A DNA stretch of 64,000 nucleotides from Fallopia convolvulus (GCA_964016875.1 OZ024737.1:36581683-36645682); one strand, 5' to 3'. Positions 34,431-46,654 are shown, counted from the first letter of the stretch. Program-made: numbers and translations. Notes: a model not told the origin generated them from the letters alone.

Positions 34431-37267
34431 ATGACCAATTTGGTGAAGAACCCACGTTCTGTTGTAAGGAAATTCCTGGCCAGGCCACAGCCTGAAGGAG
34501 TTGGAGCTGTTGTAAGAAGAAGCATTGGCAGGTCTGTTATTGTTTTATTTTTTGTTACAAGATGCACATTGGCCTTGTTTTTAATTTCTTTACTTTTTGA
34601 AAATTTTGAGTAAATGGGTGTTGTTTATTTTTAGGTTTGAGCTCAAGTACTTTGATCCTTTCCTTGTTCTAGATGAGTTCTCAGGTGGGTATCTCTGTTT
34701 TTTCCCTATTTTTCTGTAATAAAAAGACATATTAAGTAATTTTGTGTTGTGTTGTGTGAATGAATGTGCAGTTTCTGCTCCTGCTGGGTTTCCTGATCAT
34801 CCCCACAGAGGTCTTTTTTACTTCCCTGTTTGATTGCTTTCATATCATCACATGATGCTCTTTTTGTCATTTTTTTTCCTAATGGTAAAAAATGTTAAAA
34901 TTGTATGAATTTGTGGTTGGTTCTCGCAGGATTTGAAACAGTCACCTACATGCTCCAAGTAAGCACCCAACAAATTGTTGATTCTCTGATCATTTTTATT
35001 ACAGTACATTATTAGTTGATGCATTGCATTTGCCTATTGTACTATATGTTACTCTTAAACTAGATTGGGTACGAATTATATACAAGTTAGTTTTAATTCA
35101 TGAGTTAAGAGATACCATATCAAATCACCTTGAAACATAATTATTCATACCTCTCTAATTAGATTGTGTGAACCCCGATTCTTTTCAAACATGCTCATAA
35201 TCAAACTCTGGATCTTTTTGAATAAACAAACCAAGAAGTTTAAACTGTATGACAATGATTGCAGTTTAAATAATATAATCATCGCTGCCAATATGATTTC
35301 AAGTTAGCAAGAAATCACCATGAATTATATAGTAGAAAATAAAAAAAGGCTTCATCACATTAGGTCATTAAATATGGGTCAAATCTCATATGATCAGGAA
35401 TTATGACTTTCTACCAATAAAATTTATAATAAAAAAATATGATCAAAAGCACACAAATCTTAAAATAAAGATTATGACAACAAAAAAACATATGAATAGA
35501 ACTTGCAGCATAGTAAAATAGTGGAGATGTGATGAATCTGCATAAGGTAATCTCTTCTCATACTATTTTTCTAAATGTCATATTCGAACATTGATTTAAT
35601 ATAACCAAAGTCCACAAACGTGTCTCCTTCACCTTACATACACAAACTTTTTTTGTAAAATCACACTAAGTTCATGAATGTTGACATTAACCCTTACAAA
35701 ATATTCAATCAATCCGAACATAAAACGACTTTGGCCAATCAAACCGGATTAAGATTGAAAAAAAGGTCATAGTATGAGTATTTAAATTGTTTAATTCGGG
35801 TACAAATATTATTAAATATTTTGGAAGTTCAATTTGAAAGATGATTTAATTATGGTTTTTTTTTTTTGGAAAAACAGGGGGCTCTTACACATGAAGATTT
35901 TGCAGGGCACAAAGGAACAATTGGGGCTGGGGATTTGCAATGGATGACAGCAGGAAGAGGGATTGTTCACTCTGAAATGCCTGCCCCTCAAGGTCTCCAA
36001 AAAGGCTTGCAACTTTGGATCAACCTCTCTTCAAACCACAAGATGTAAGTGCAAACATTATAGTACTTTAAATAAATCATTTATTGAAAAAATGTGTTTT
36101 AGTCATCATCATTCACCCAGTGAGGCTCCGCTCCAGCAGAATTTGGGAGTTAAAATGGAGGTACCCTGTGCAAGGGAAAAAGGGTACGCCCGATAGACCC
36201 AAAAAAAATTGAAATTCGGCTATGTAATAATAATAACTGAATTTAGTTAGAATGCACCAAAATTAATATAGGGACTGAATCCATTTGAAAGACAGTGTGT
36301 AATAGCCAATGAGCATCAGTATATGCGCCCCTATAAATCTTCTAGTGTTCAATATTAATTTAAAATCAGCTACCTATAAATCGTCTCACTTCTATTAGTA
36401 ATTACTACAATAACAAATGTACAAGTTTAGCCACTTGGTAGGTGTGAAAATTTGGTTTGGCATGTTTCAGAAGAAAGTAAAATAGTACACTGGTTTATCT
36501 GTTTTGACCTTATTATAAGTGGGTTTCTAGAATTTATTTAGTGGGAGCAAAATTATGTGGTATAATCATGTCTAATGTGGAGCATTGCATGCCATCCTTT
36601 TGGGTGGTCAACCAACTATGAAGTGGGAAGAATCTTTCTATGCTAATTGCCATATCTTGGCTAAAGTATGAAACCATCAAGTTCTTGTTTATTGTCTTTA
36701 TCTAGTAATTATTTGACTAAATTTGAGCTCGAAATTAGGTAGGTACTAATTTAGGTTCATGTGAATAGGATTGAACCAAGATACCAAGAAATACTAAGCA
36801 AGGACATTGCAAAGGCAGAACAAGATGGAGTCCAAGTACGAGTCATAGCCGGAGAGGCTCTAGGGGCCAAGTCACCCTTATATACAAGAACACCAACAAT
36901 GTACCTAGACTTCACACTGAAGCCAGGAGCGCGTCTATGGCAGCCGATTCCTTCTTCATGGAACGCGTTCGTATACGTATTGGAAGGCGAGGGCTCGTTT
37001 GGCACTAGCTCGAGATCCTCTTCGGTGACCGCCCACCACCTCTTGCTACTCGGAACGAGTGGGGACGGGTTGGAAGCGTCGAACAGATCTTTGAAGCCGC
37101 TTAGGTTTGTGTTGGTAGGCGGTGAGCCGTTGGGAGAGCCTGTGGTGCAATTAGGGCCCTTTGTGATGAACACACAAGAGGAGATTGATCAAGCAATCGA
37201 TGACTTTGAGAATTGTGTTAATGGGTTTGAGAGAGCCAAGCTTTGGACATCACAAGACACTCATTAA
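34431..37267 (+). CDS. PRN: pirin (cupin-fold, iron-binding)
   Basis: Six exons (34431-34531, 34635-34684, 34772-34810, 34930-34958, 35878-36044, 36769-37267) join in phase to 294 residues, close to the usual plant length. The N-terminal cupin carries the metal ligands: FPDHPHRGFETVTYML supplies two histidines and GRGIVHSEMP supplies His and Glu. LQLWINLSS marks the end of the N-terminal pirin domain. The C-terminal domain shows VIAGEALGAKSPLYTRTPT, YLDFTLKPGA and FVYVLEGEGSFG. Plant pirins act as nuclear or cytosolic regulators (PRN1 interacts with the G-protein alpha subunit); some pirins have quercetinase activity, so the biochemical role here is open. Intron 5 contains a LINE tail at 36097-36330. 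Confidence 0.94.
36097..36330 (-). mobile_element. LINE-like 3' tail, copy 3, in pirin intron 5
   Basis: Minus-strand match to 12103-12355 throughout, ending GGAGCCTCACTGGGTGAATG and a very short GATGATGA tail. It is more compact and slightly diverged. Confidence 0.6.
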
Positions 37268-37990
37268 GCTTTGTTTGATTAGCTTTTAAGTTTTAACCTC
37301 TTTTTTAATCTTGGGTTATGGGGTTTTAGATCTTCAACAAATCCATTCATTGATTTTGAGATGGGAAATAAAAATTGTTGGTGGTAGTTAAAATTGTAAA
37401 TCATATCAAATGATTATCTAATAGACCAATTAAACGTTGTTTGATAAAAGCATGGTTGCTCCTGCATGATGTTATCAAAGAATCAAGTACAATTGTAGAT
37501 CCAATTGATGTTGCCACAGAATTAGAATTCCATTGCAATGGGGTAAAATAATGGCTTCTTGGTGGGGGTGATTTAAAATTTCAACGTCATACCGTCATAG
37601 GAACCTCTGGAACTTATTATCAGAGTTGTCCTGGTAAAAATGCATATATACATACTACCTCAAATTGTAATGTTCTGAAAATCTTCTTTAGCGTTGTTGA
37701 CGATATTAAACAAGATTCTTGAAGACAAAATCAGAAATTTTAGATTTGGAAGCAGCGAGGCACAGGCTAAGAGGAGATTCATGACATCAAGCTCAAAGTA
37801 AATGTGTTTAAATAGTTCGATTCATAGAGAATAATTAGCAAAAATTTACGGAACTCAGAGAATAAGGATTCAAACTGTCAAAAGTCAAAACTCCTAGTTC
37901 CATGTTCAAGGACAAGCCAGAATTTGCAACTTAGACGACATAAACTAATCTCGTTTGCTGGCTGATGAAGTTTGTAAGATAAGAAGTTGT
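37268..37990. other. spacer between convergent pirin and RPS8 genes
   Basis: Holds both 3' flanks; no gene or clear repeat seen. Confidence 0.5.
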
Positions 37991-40427
37991 TTAAGCAGCA
38001 CCTGCCGACTTGCCCTTCTTCTTCTGGAGTTTCTTCATGTAGAATTCCAGCTCTTTTCCCTCCAAGATGTATCTGCAGAGGGAAAATTTGTACAGAAGAC
38101 ATTTAAAAGCATTCTACAAAATGAAATGAATAGACAAGTACATAATACCTACTCCAGGTCATATAACAAGTGATGGCTAATGTTAGGCAACATTTATGCA
38201 TATGAAACATATCAAGGAATATGCAGGAAAGTTGTCAAAGGGGTAATTTGTGCACAAGTTAGTTACAAGGGGTATTAGGGTCTTTTGCTAAATAAACAGT
38301 TGTACAGCTCACACGGCTGCTTTGTGTGTATTTTGCTTAAATAGGGGAGTCTAGCTGTTAGAGGGTTTTATCCAGAATATTGTAAGGATCAAGGCATAGT
38401 GCATTTGGGCTCTTGGAGATTCATCTCCTTGAGATTAATATTAATCCTTTGGGAGTTTGTCAAATTGAGAGGTTACCTATTTTCTGATTAATCGATTAAA
38501 CAGTGCGTTTTAGGCCTTGTTTGTGTTTGTTCATTCTCTACTATCTAACAGCTAATAACATACTACCTTTGTTCCGGACATAAAAAAATGCCATCTAGCC
38601 AAGAATTTTTAAGTATTGAATTATTGGTGAGTTATGAAGTTTATCATTGAATGCACATATTTTGGCGAGCACAGAGAATAGAAAAAGACGGAAATCAATT
38701 AGTGATACTCACCCATCAGCACGACCACACTGGCCAGGGCGTGATGAGATGGCAGCCAAAAGACGACCACTACTGAACTGTTCTTCAATGTGTGAATCCA
38801 GAGTGCGACCCTGCTGGCGCTTCTCTATTTTTCTCTGTACGTGATTGCTCTTCTTTTCCTCTTCAGTGGTAGCTTCACCTTCCTGTTATTCAAGGCAAAA
38901 ACAAAGAAAAGGGAATCAATAAGAAGTCATAATCAATGTTTCCTTATCCAGGACCACAGCACTAAATCAAATTAATTCAGAGACACAGCACTAAATCATG
39001 TAAGCTGCAACAAATATGTTATGCATATTAGAAATGAGCATCACCTATGATAAGCTAGAAAATACTAATAATGAATGATTCTCACAAAAAGCTTGGATTC
39101 ATTGGAATATTCAGGTTCATTCAATATGAATCATCAAAAGGTTGTAAGCATAAAAATTTTATAACAGTAAATCAGTCATATATGCAGCCAAAAATAATAA
39201 AACAATCCTTCCTATTATTAAGAATGATGAATAAGAAAAGCACCCAAATGTAAACAACAGCTAACATATTAAGACTTTAAAATGAGAACGTAGTCCTCAC
39301 ATAATCACATTTGATCAATAGGTCAAAACTAAGCTCAATAACCAATAAAAAAAAGTTATCATATTGGGAAAAAATAGTTTGCAATTTGCAGAAACATACT
39401 TCTCCTTCCTTCTTAGCAGAAGTAGGCTTCTTCTTACGTCCAATGTCAACTCCGTAATGCTGGAGGTACCATTGCTTGAATGGTGCAGCATCAACCTGAA
39501 CAATGGCACTCTTGACCAGGGTCTGAGTCCTAACCAACTCATTGTTGGATGCATTGTACACCACATCCAGTATACGCGTTTTCCTGGTCACAGCCTCACT
39601 ACCCCAAGAGTAATTTCCAGTATCCAACCTCAGAGCACGCCACTTCACATTACCTCCTCTGACTCTAACCCTCCTAACTGTCTTGTTGCTTGACAACTTA
39701 GTGTTGGCTGGTTGTCTTCCGAGCTCGTACCTTCATGTGATAACCGTTCATATTAGCATTTTTATAGTAGCATCAAACCTGTCAATTGCGCCATAAAAAA
39801 TGGCAGCAATCTAATTCTTTGTTTAAAAAGCTATACATGAAGTGGTTCATCTCGAAAGCTTAATTAACTTGGAAAACTAATGGAGACGCAAGTTTCAGAA
39901 ATCACAATAAAATAAGAAAACTTCAAAGCAAACCACCTAAAAGGCTAACAGCAGAGTAGAACACTAGAACAGCTTCAGAAGAATTCATCCTAACATGGAA
40001 TCTTGCCTGAACTCTAAAGTTGAATCCAATAAAGCAAGTGAAGACTTATATTGATCCTATCACATAAGGTTGGGCAATATGAGAAACGGATCTCCACGTC
40101 CACACAGGCCAAAACTATACTAATGAGAATTTCATATTTTCAGAGAAGTCCATTCGGCGGAATGTCAAAGTTTTATCGATCAATCTAACTAATCTCACTA
40201 TAAATCCAAATGCATCAGAGAGGGAGCCTGTATTCAGAAAGTTCACATACTTTCTCTTCTTCCTCCAAGCCTTCTTCTTGCCTCCAGTGGCACGCCTCTT
40301 GTGCATAGAATCACGAGAAATCCCTGCAAATTAAGAAAAAGCAAGATATCAGCCATTTTCATGAGAAGATTTCAGATTGGAAGCCAAAGGAGGAGATTGA
40401 GATTGAAGGAGAGAAGATAGTACCCAT
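37991..40427 (-). CDS. RPS8: 40S ribosomal protein S8 (eS8)
   Basis: Five exons (40424-40427, 40251-40323, 39400-39730, 38713-38882, 37991-38072) join in phase to a 219-residue protein, near the plant norm of about 220. The first exon is only ATGG, a split after the start codon that is common in ribosomal protein genes. Signatures: [90 protein letters not shown] and [23 protein letters not shown]. The protein is part of the small cytosolic ribosomal subunit. The plant-type acidic insert ([11 protein letters not shown]) is present. A solo LTR lies in intron 4. The promoter has telo-box and site II motifs. Confidence 0.97.
38181..38550 (+). mobile_element. solo LTR in RPS8 intron 4 (370 bp)
   Basis: TGTTAG...CTAACA termini flanked by the 5-bp duplication GCTAA (38176-38180 and 38551-38555). 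A TATA-like TTAAATAGGGG sits near the middle. No internal region or second LTR, so a recombined remnant. Orientation is inferred from the TATA-like motif. Confidence 0.85.
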
Positions 40428-40484
40428 GGTTGCTCTTGCTTGAGTGCTGGCTCACACGGGAAATGTCCAAGTGTCGAACCAAGC

Positions 40485-40603
40485 TAGGGTTTTCTACTCT
40501 CTTTCGAGCCAAACGGAGAAATAAACCCTCTCGATTACGAGATTATTAAATATCCGTTAGATGACTATGAACAGGCCCAATAATATTAGGTCCATGTAGC
40601 CCA
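40485..40603 (-). promoter_or_regulatory. RPS8 promoter elements: telo-box and site II motifs
   Basis: On the minus strand AAAACCCTA (telo-box) is at 40485-40493, with TGGGCC at 40574-40579 and TGGGCT at 40598-40603 further upstream. This combination is characteristic of plant ribosomal-protein promoters bound by TCP and telo-box factors in dividing cells. Confidence 0.65.
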
Positions 40604-40703
40604 CTTTAGCAGTATGATCCAATTGGCTCAATATCTTGTAATGGCTAATGTTTGTCTACGGTTAGTTAAGTAGGAACGGCTACTGTGAAGAAATGGTCGT
40701 ATA

Positions 40704-40746
40704 ATCAATATCAATATATCAATATCAATATATCAATATATCAATA
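40704..40746. repeat. (TCAATA)n-like array at the Helitron cluster's left edge
   Basis: Repeats of TCAATA/TATCAATA run directly into the 5' end of Helitron H3, whose own first six bases are TCAATA. A reverse-complement array lies at 45869-45898 on the other side of the cluster. Confidence 0.8.
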
Positions 40747-42990
40747 TCTATTACTAATAATTAAAGCCGGAGCAATTTCTGCCACCACATTGCGCCACAT
40801 CACTCCTTTATTAAAATAATAATATTAAATAGTTAATTATACAAAAAAATTATCTCCAAGTAAACACAAAAATAAAATAATATTTGTAAAAATTTATCTC
40901 CAAATAAACATAAAGATAAAAATAATATTAGTAAATTTGATCAATATAGATAAAAAAGGACATTATATTAATTATATTTGTAAAAGATAAATTTAAAAAA
41001 AGATAAGAAAAAATATATACATGTGATCACATATATATATATATATATATCTTTAAAACAAAAATATCTATATAAAAGATAATATCTTTGAAATATGGAT
41101 TATGTGTTTACATACTTAATATTTCGAAATAAAGATAAAATATATCTGCCACAATATTTTCCTACCTTATAATAAAATAGCTAATTAAATTAGCTTTTAA
41201 AAATACTTTTTTATTTTTATTTGTGATAACTTGAACAATATAGATAAAAAATATAAAAAATTGACGACTACAATCTTACCTTGTCATATGTAAAGTAAAT
41301 ATAGATAAGGAAATATTTTTATCTTATCATTTATGCCAATAATAAGAAATATTTGTTTTTTTTTTATCTTTTTACTTCAACAGATCAATTAAATATGTTA
41401 GTTTTTACTTCATTTTTATATAATTTTTTATTCTTATAAGATAATATCATAAAAGTGTTATTTTAATTGATTTTTCGTAATTTATATATTTTTTATTTGT
41501 CTTCTTTCTTAAAATAAGAAAATAAACTTTATTAATTTAATTTATCATTTTTTCTAAAGCTATTTAATTACGAAAATTATAATAAAATTATGTATCTAAT
41601 AGAAAAGGTTAAATAATTAGTTCTATCCTAAAATTGTAACATCTCTCAAATAGTAATTTTATATTTCATACAAGAATTTTGTGTAATTTTTATACTCACT
41701 TTTATTATTTTTTTCAAATTTTTTTAATTTACTAAATTCAATGATGTACATTTTGTCTAAATTTTTTATTTTTTATTTATCTTCTTTCATAAAATAAGAA
41801 TATAAAATTTATTAATTCAATTTCTTATTTTTATCCAATAGATGTATTTAATTATTAAATTTAAAGCCATTTTAACAAAAAAGGTTAAAAATTAGATTTT
41901 ATCCTTATGTTTTAATATTTCTTAAGTTTTATTTTTTATATAGAAAAAAAGAAACTTGAGTAATTCTTATAGATGATGACATATTTAAATATTTTTTAAT
42001 AACTAAATCTAATGATTTATCTTCATTTTTAATTCAAATAAATAAAGTTTATTAATTTATAACAATATATTAAAGCAAAAAAATTTCAAGCTACATGAAT
42101 AATTCTGCTCCCACCCCATATTTTAAAAAAATATTATTTATTCATATTTTTACAATTTTTTCTATTAAATTCTTCTTATCTATTTAAATCTATCATTCAC
42201 ACTAAATTATCACAACATATTTAAAATAAAAAAATTACGGTATATTTTGAAGAATTCCTTATACAAATGTTTAAAATATAAAGTTAAAATTGTAAAATAT
42301 TAAAAAATAAGGATAAATATCTTTTATCTTTTAGCATGATATTTTTTTACCAATTTCTTTATAGATAGATGCTGATTTTATTTTAAAATAAAAAATTAAT
42401 GACAATTTCTTTATAGATATATGTTGATTTTCACATTAAAAATACGAACAATATATTATTTAATAATATTTAGTGTTGTAGAAATATTAAAATATTTAAT
42501 ATCCTACAAAGTTTACATACATGAAAATTGAAAAGTAATAAAAAAATATAGATATTATATTATTTAAAGATATCTAATTAGTTTATTTAGCCACTAGAAT
42601 AATTTTGGCACCACCATAACTTAAATTAATTATATTCTACCTATTTTTCATAAATAACTTATATTTTTCTTTCATATTAAATTATATCTTATTTATTAAC
42701 ATAATTTTCATATTTTCAAACTTTATCTATTCCATATTTTAAAAGTACATATCTTTTTTGTTTTATTTTATTCATATTTTATCTCATATTTTTAAATTAA
42801 ACCTATTTTTTAAATACTGTTAAGGAAAAAAAGAATTGTAAATTATTTTATCTAATAATATATATTTATTCTCAACTTTAAATTTAGTAATTTAAATTTT
42901 ATATTATATTTTTTATGAATATTATATTTATAATATGTCTAAAAATATTGTGTCATAGTCGTGCATGGCACGACGCACGGGTACAACTAG
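40747..42990 (+). mobile_element. Helitron H2, non-autonomous (2244 bp), nested in H3
   Basis: Begins TCTATTACTAATAATTAAAG after an A and ends with the perfect 7-bp hairpin GTCGTGC-ATG-GCACGAC (42958-42974), then GCACGGGTACAACTAG before a T. It shares its 5' ~60 bp with H1. AT-rich and non-coding. An (AT)n run lies at 41028-41049. Confidence 0.85.
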
Positions 42991-43149
42991 TACTATAATT
43001 AAAGTCGAATCTCTCTATCCTATTATATGTCATCGTCTTAACTATGCCACGTAGGCGTTTTAATTTTTCTATTTACCTCTTTACCCTTTGTTAATTTAAG
43101 TATTTACAATCCTTATATAATAATAACAATAATAATAATAATAATTATT

Positions 43150-43440
43150 ATTATTATTATATTATTAATATACAATTATATTTAGATATCTTAAATTTTG
43201 GAAAGTTGATTTGGGAGTCTAATCCATTACAGAAAGTTTTTATTAAATATAATAATGTTACTAATATTACTAATATATAATTATATTTAGAGATTAAAAT
43301 TTGGCAAGTGATAGAAACATAATCTTTATTATGAAATAAATTTTTTAAATATAATAATGTTACTAATATACAACTATATTTAGAGATCTTAAAATTTGTT
43401 AAGTGATAAAAACATAATCTTTATTATAAAATATTTTTCA
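43150..43440 (+). repeat. ~100-bp tandem units in Helitron H3
   Basis: Three units, each with AATATACAATTATATTTAGA (with variants), then an AAATTTG...AGTGATA segment and CATAATCTTTATTAT. The same unit, inverted, repeats in Helitron H4 (about 47570-47950). Confidence 0.7.
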
Positions 43441-44719
43441 AAGTTAAGAAAATAATAATACTATTTTTAAAAATATTAGGAACACAATTATTATATTTGA
43501 ATTATTTCTAAATGATTATTAATATTTAATTTATAATATTAAATCATATATTATTAGTTCGTTACTATAGTATATACTAAAGCGCATGTTAAAATAATAT
43601 TTAAAATTGTTCCACATTGAATTACACCGCATAGCTTTTCGAGAGTTGGGATCTCGTCCCTTAGAGAGTGCATGAATTTTACTGATTTTAATTGAATCTG
43701 AATAACAATAATCCCAAGAAAATTGAATTTGGTGGAAATAATTGAATTTTGTTTATATATTAGCTTATCAATGTAAGTTCCAAACAAGTATGCTGGGAAG
43801 GTGATTGGCATAATTCACGAAATTTAATTAACTTTTTGATCTTATATGTATAGTTTTTTATTTAAACATATACGTACAAATTTAAAAATTACTAAACTAA
43901 ATAATTTTCTCATAATAAAGGAAAAAATAAAATAATGTGTCTCACATTAAAATAAATGATTTCAAATAAAACAAATATGTACAAATGGTTCATATTCATA
44001 TTCACCTAAAGAAATAAAATCAATTTATTTTTAATAAAAATGATTTACATTTGACTAAACCCTTATAATTCAATGCTATTTATAATTAAATATGTTTGTA
44101 GCTATTTTTGTTTTGTTTTTATATTAATTTGTTAAATATTAACAGGTTAATCTTGGGTTCATTCTTATCTTATCACTCCTTGATTAATTAAATATTTTTT
44201 AATTTATTACATATTCAAATCACATGCCAAAAAAATTACATGAGCTATAATCAAACTTTTATAATCAGATATGTATATATTTTTTAATTTAAACATGTAT
44301 ATATTAAAAAAAATTTAAACTGATTCATTTCCTTTTAATAAAGGAGAAAATAAAACATTGAGTTTCAATAAAAATAATCATTAATTTTGGTCATATACCC
44401 ATAAAAAATATATTATTTACATTTAACCAAACTTGTACAGTGTACGGGTACTTATGCTAATTGGAACCTAAAACTGTGGTCTTAGTTCTGTCCAAAACGC
44501 AAACCGTGGTCGTGGTTCCTACCAGAAGTGCCAAACGGCTAGGTTTTTTTGTGCATTAAAATAAATATGCTCATTCTTAACCCGGTCGTAGTCGTGCATG
44601 GCATGACAGGTATAACTAGTTTATTAATTATAATAGGCATGAAATGCATTGATAACATATCTTATTGATTTCTTTTATGTAATATAGTAAGTGCTAATGA
44701 TAAATGGGATACTACTATT

Positions 44720-44860
44720 ATAATATAATATATAGGGAATGTAAATTCTAAAGAAAAATAAAGATAAAGAGGTAAATAAACAATTAAATATGTCTATGTG
44801 GCATAGTTGGATGAGTAATACATAAGAGAGAAAGATTCGACTTTAGTAATAGGATATTAA
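44720..44860 (-). mobile_element. Helitron 5'-end fragment (H6)
   Basis: Minus-strand TTAATATCCTATTACTAAAG followed by TCGAAT and AACTATGCCACATAGAC matches the 5' regions of H3 and H4. The first bases are TT rather than TC. No matching 3' end was found, so it is truncated or decayed. Confidence 0.55.
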
Positions 44861-45840
44861 CTAGTGTAAGGGCTCGTACCATGTACGGGTTTTATTATAA
44901 ATAAATAAATTAATTAAATAAATAGTTGAATAGTAGAAATTTTTGTATTATGATTTTTTTTCTTAGAAAAATATGGAGTCAAAACTAATATTCATTAAGG
45001 TTTATGGTTTAATTGAAAAAGTTTATAACTTTTCAAGAAAAAATTGGCTTTGGAGAGTCACATATAATTAGATCTATTTTTTTAACCTTGGAAATAAAAT
45101 TATTGACGTACAGAAAAACATTAAAACATGCAAGATGGCATATATATAGATGGACGATGGTCAAGTCAATGACTTCACAATTACAAAAAAAAAATATTTA
45201 TAGATATATGAAGACAGATGAAGTCATATCTTAAATGAATAATTATATTTATAGATATATGAACAAAAATAAAAGATTGTTTAATAATGAGATTTTTTAT
45301 TCTATCATAACTTAAATAAAACAAATATTACATACAAAAAAAATATCCTAATGATGTTCCTATCTCTCATATCCAAAAATAAAAGTTTGTTTAATAATGG
45401 GATTCTCTATCCTATATTCTAAAAACATAGATAAGAATTTTTGATATCTAAAAATAAAAGATTACTTTAAAGAAAAGGGGTGGGGTGGTTCAATCTAAAT
45501 GCGACATATGTCGTTTAATAATTTTTTTTAACCTCCACTTTAGGTTATAGTTATGGAGTTTGGTTCAAATGAAACGAACTCTTATCCTAAAAAGTGAAAC
45601 GAATGCACTTTTTTCAGTTCATAGTGCACTTTTTATACGAAAGTGCATTGAAAAATACAAAAAGTGCAATCCAAAAAAGTGCAATCCAACAAGTACCAAA
45701 AGTGCACTACAAAGTATGAAAAGTGCAAATGCGAAAAAGTGCACCCCAAAGTAGGAAAAGTGCACTACGAACTAGAAAAAGTGTATTCGTTTCAGGATAA
45801 GAGTTCGTTTCATTTGAACAAACTCTATAGTTATGATTGA
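44861..45840 (-). mobile_element. Helitron H5 (980 bp including a MITE)
   Basis: Minus-strand start TCAATCATAACTATAACC at 45840 (preceded by A) and end with hairpin CCCGTAC-ATG-GTACGAG, then CCCTTACACTAG at 44861, followed by T. The first ~50 bases follow the layout of the H1/H2 5' ends but are diverged, and are interrupted by a MITE at 45556-45825. Confidence 0.7.
45556..45825. mobile_element. MULE-like MITE (270 bp) inside Helitron H5
   Basis: Long terminal inverted repeats (~50 bp) beginning GAGTTTG(G)TTCAAATGAAAC and continuing CGAACTCTTATCCT on both ends, flanked by a perfect 10-bp duplication TATAGTTATG (45546-45555 and 45826-45835). The 9-10 bp target size fits Mutator-like elements. 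The interior repeats AAAGTGCA-type motifs about every 15-20 bp. Non-coding. Confidence 0.88.
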
Positions 45841-46151
45841 TATATTTTTAGTTCATTTAATAGGATATTAATTGATATATTGATATTGATATATTGAGTG
45901 ATGATGGGTGGAGCGGCGTGTTGGCATGTGTGTGTATCCACAGTCCACACATTTTGTATTAGAAGATTTGGACTGCTTGTAACAGATCGATGATCCGGAC
46001 TGGGCGTTGGCAATCATTAGTGACGTTAGGTTGGGTCGTTGGAGGAGTGTGGGGCGTAATAAATTTTCTTGTTTGAGTATAAATCTGTCATTTCCATTTA
46101 CCAAACAAACAAGCAGCAGCAACACCAAAATAATTCAAGATTGCAAGCACT
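45841..46151. promoter_or_regulatory. 5' region of the laccase gene with TATA box
   Basis: TATAAAT at 46078-46084, 68 bp before the start codon. An inverted (TCAATA)n array lies at 45869-45898. Confidence 0.5.
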
Positions 46152-46654
46152 ATGGCAACCACAATTGACAAGTATTTTCGGCTCTTACCTCTTGCATATT
46201 TGTTTCTTTCTAGCACTTCCTTCTTCAAGGTGCAAGGAGAAGTTCACTACTACGATTTCGTTGTAAGTTCCCGCTATTACTAGATCGTTTAACACAATTT
46301 AAGTACTTTTGTTGTGCTCACATTTGTGTTATAATGTGATTCGAACTTGCCATTATTAATCGTAGCTCAAGGATACAAATTTTACAAAGCTATGCACCAC
46401 GAAAAGTGTAGCGGTCATAAATGGTAGCTTCCCAGGACCTAATATTCGTGTCCATAAAGGAGATATAATATATGTAAACTTCCATAATCATGGAAGTTAT
46501 GGCGTCACTCTACATTGGTAAGTTCTTTTTCGTCATTTTGATGTACTACTAATTTTATTGTTCTTCTCGTCGTATTTATGTGTAGTAGGAATTTAATTCG
46601 AATGAGGGAAAAAAACATAATTTTATTTTCCTTTATCAATTGATGAAACATTAT

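Larger units (their letters stand above)
40741..44619 (+). mobile_element. Helitron H3 (1635 bp of its own), split by Helitron H2
   Basis: The 5' end TCAATA (40741-40746) is separated by H2 from its continuation TACTATAATTAAAGTCG at 42991. Joined, it matches the 5' end of Helitron H4. The 3' end has a hairpin GTCGTGC-ATG-GCATGAC (44591-44607) and TATAACTAG ending at 44619, followed by T; an A precedes 40741. The body is AT-rich, non-coding, with a ~100-bp minisatellite (43150-43440). Confidence 0.75.

Noticed and set aside
40704..40746. CRISPR-like spaced repeat
   Set aside because: Simple TCAATA microsatellite without spacers, in plant nuclear DNA.
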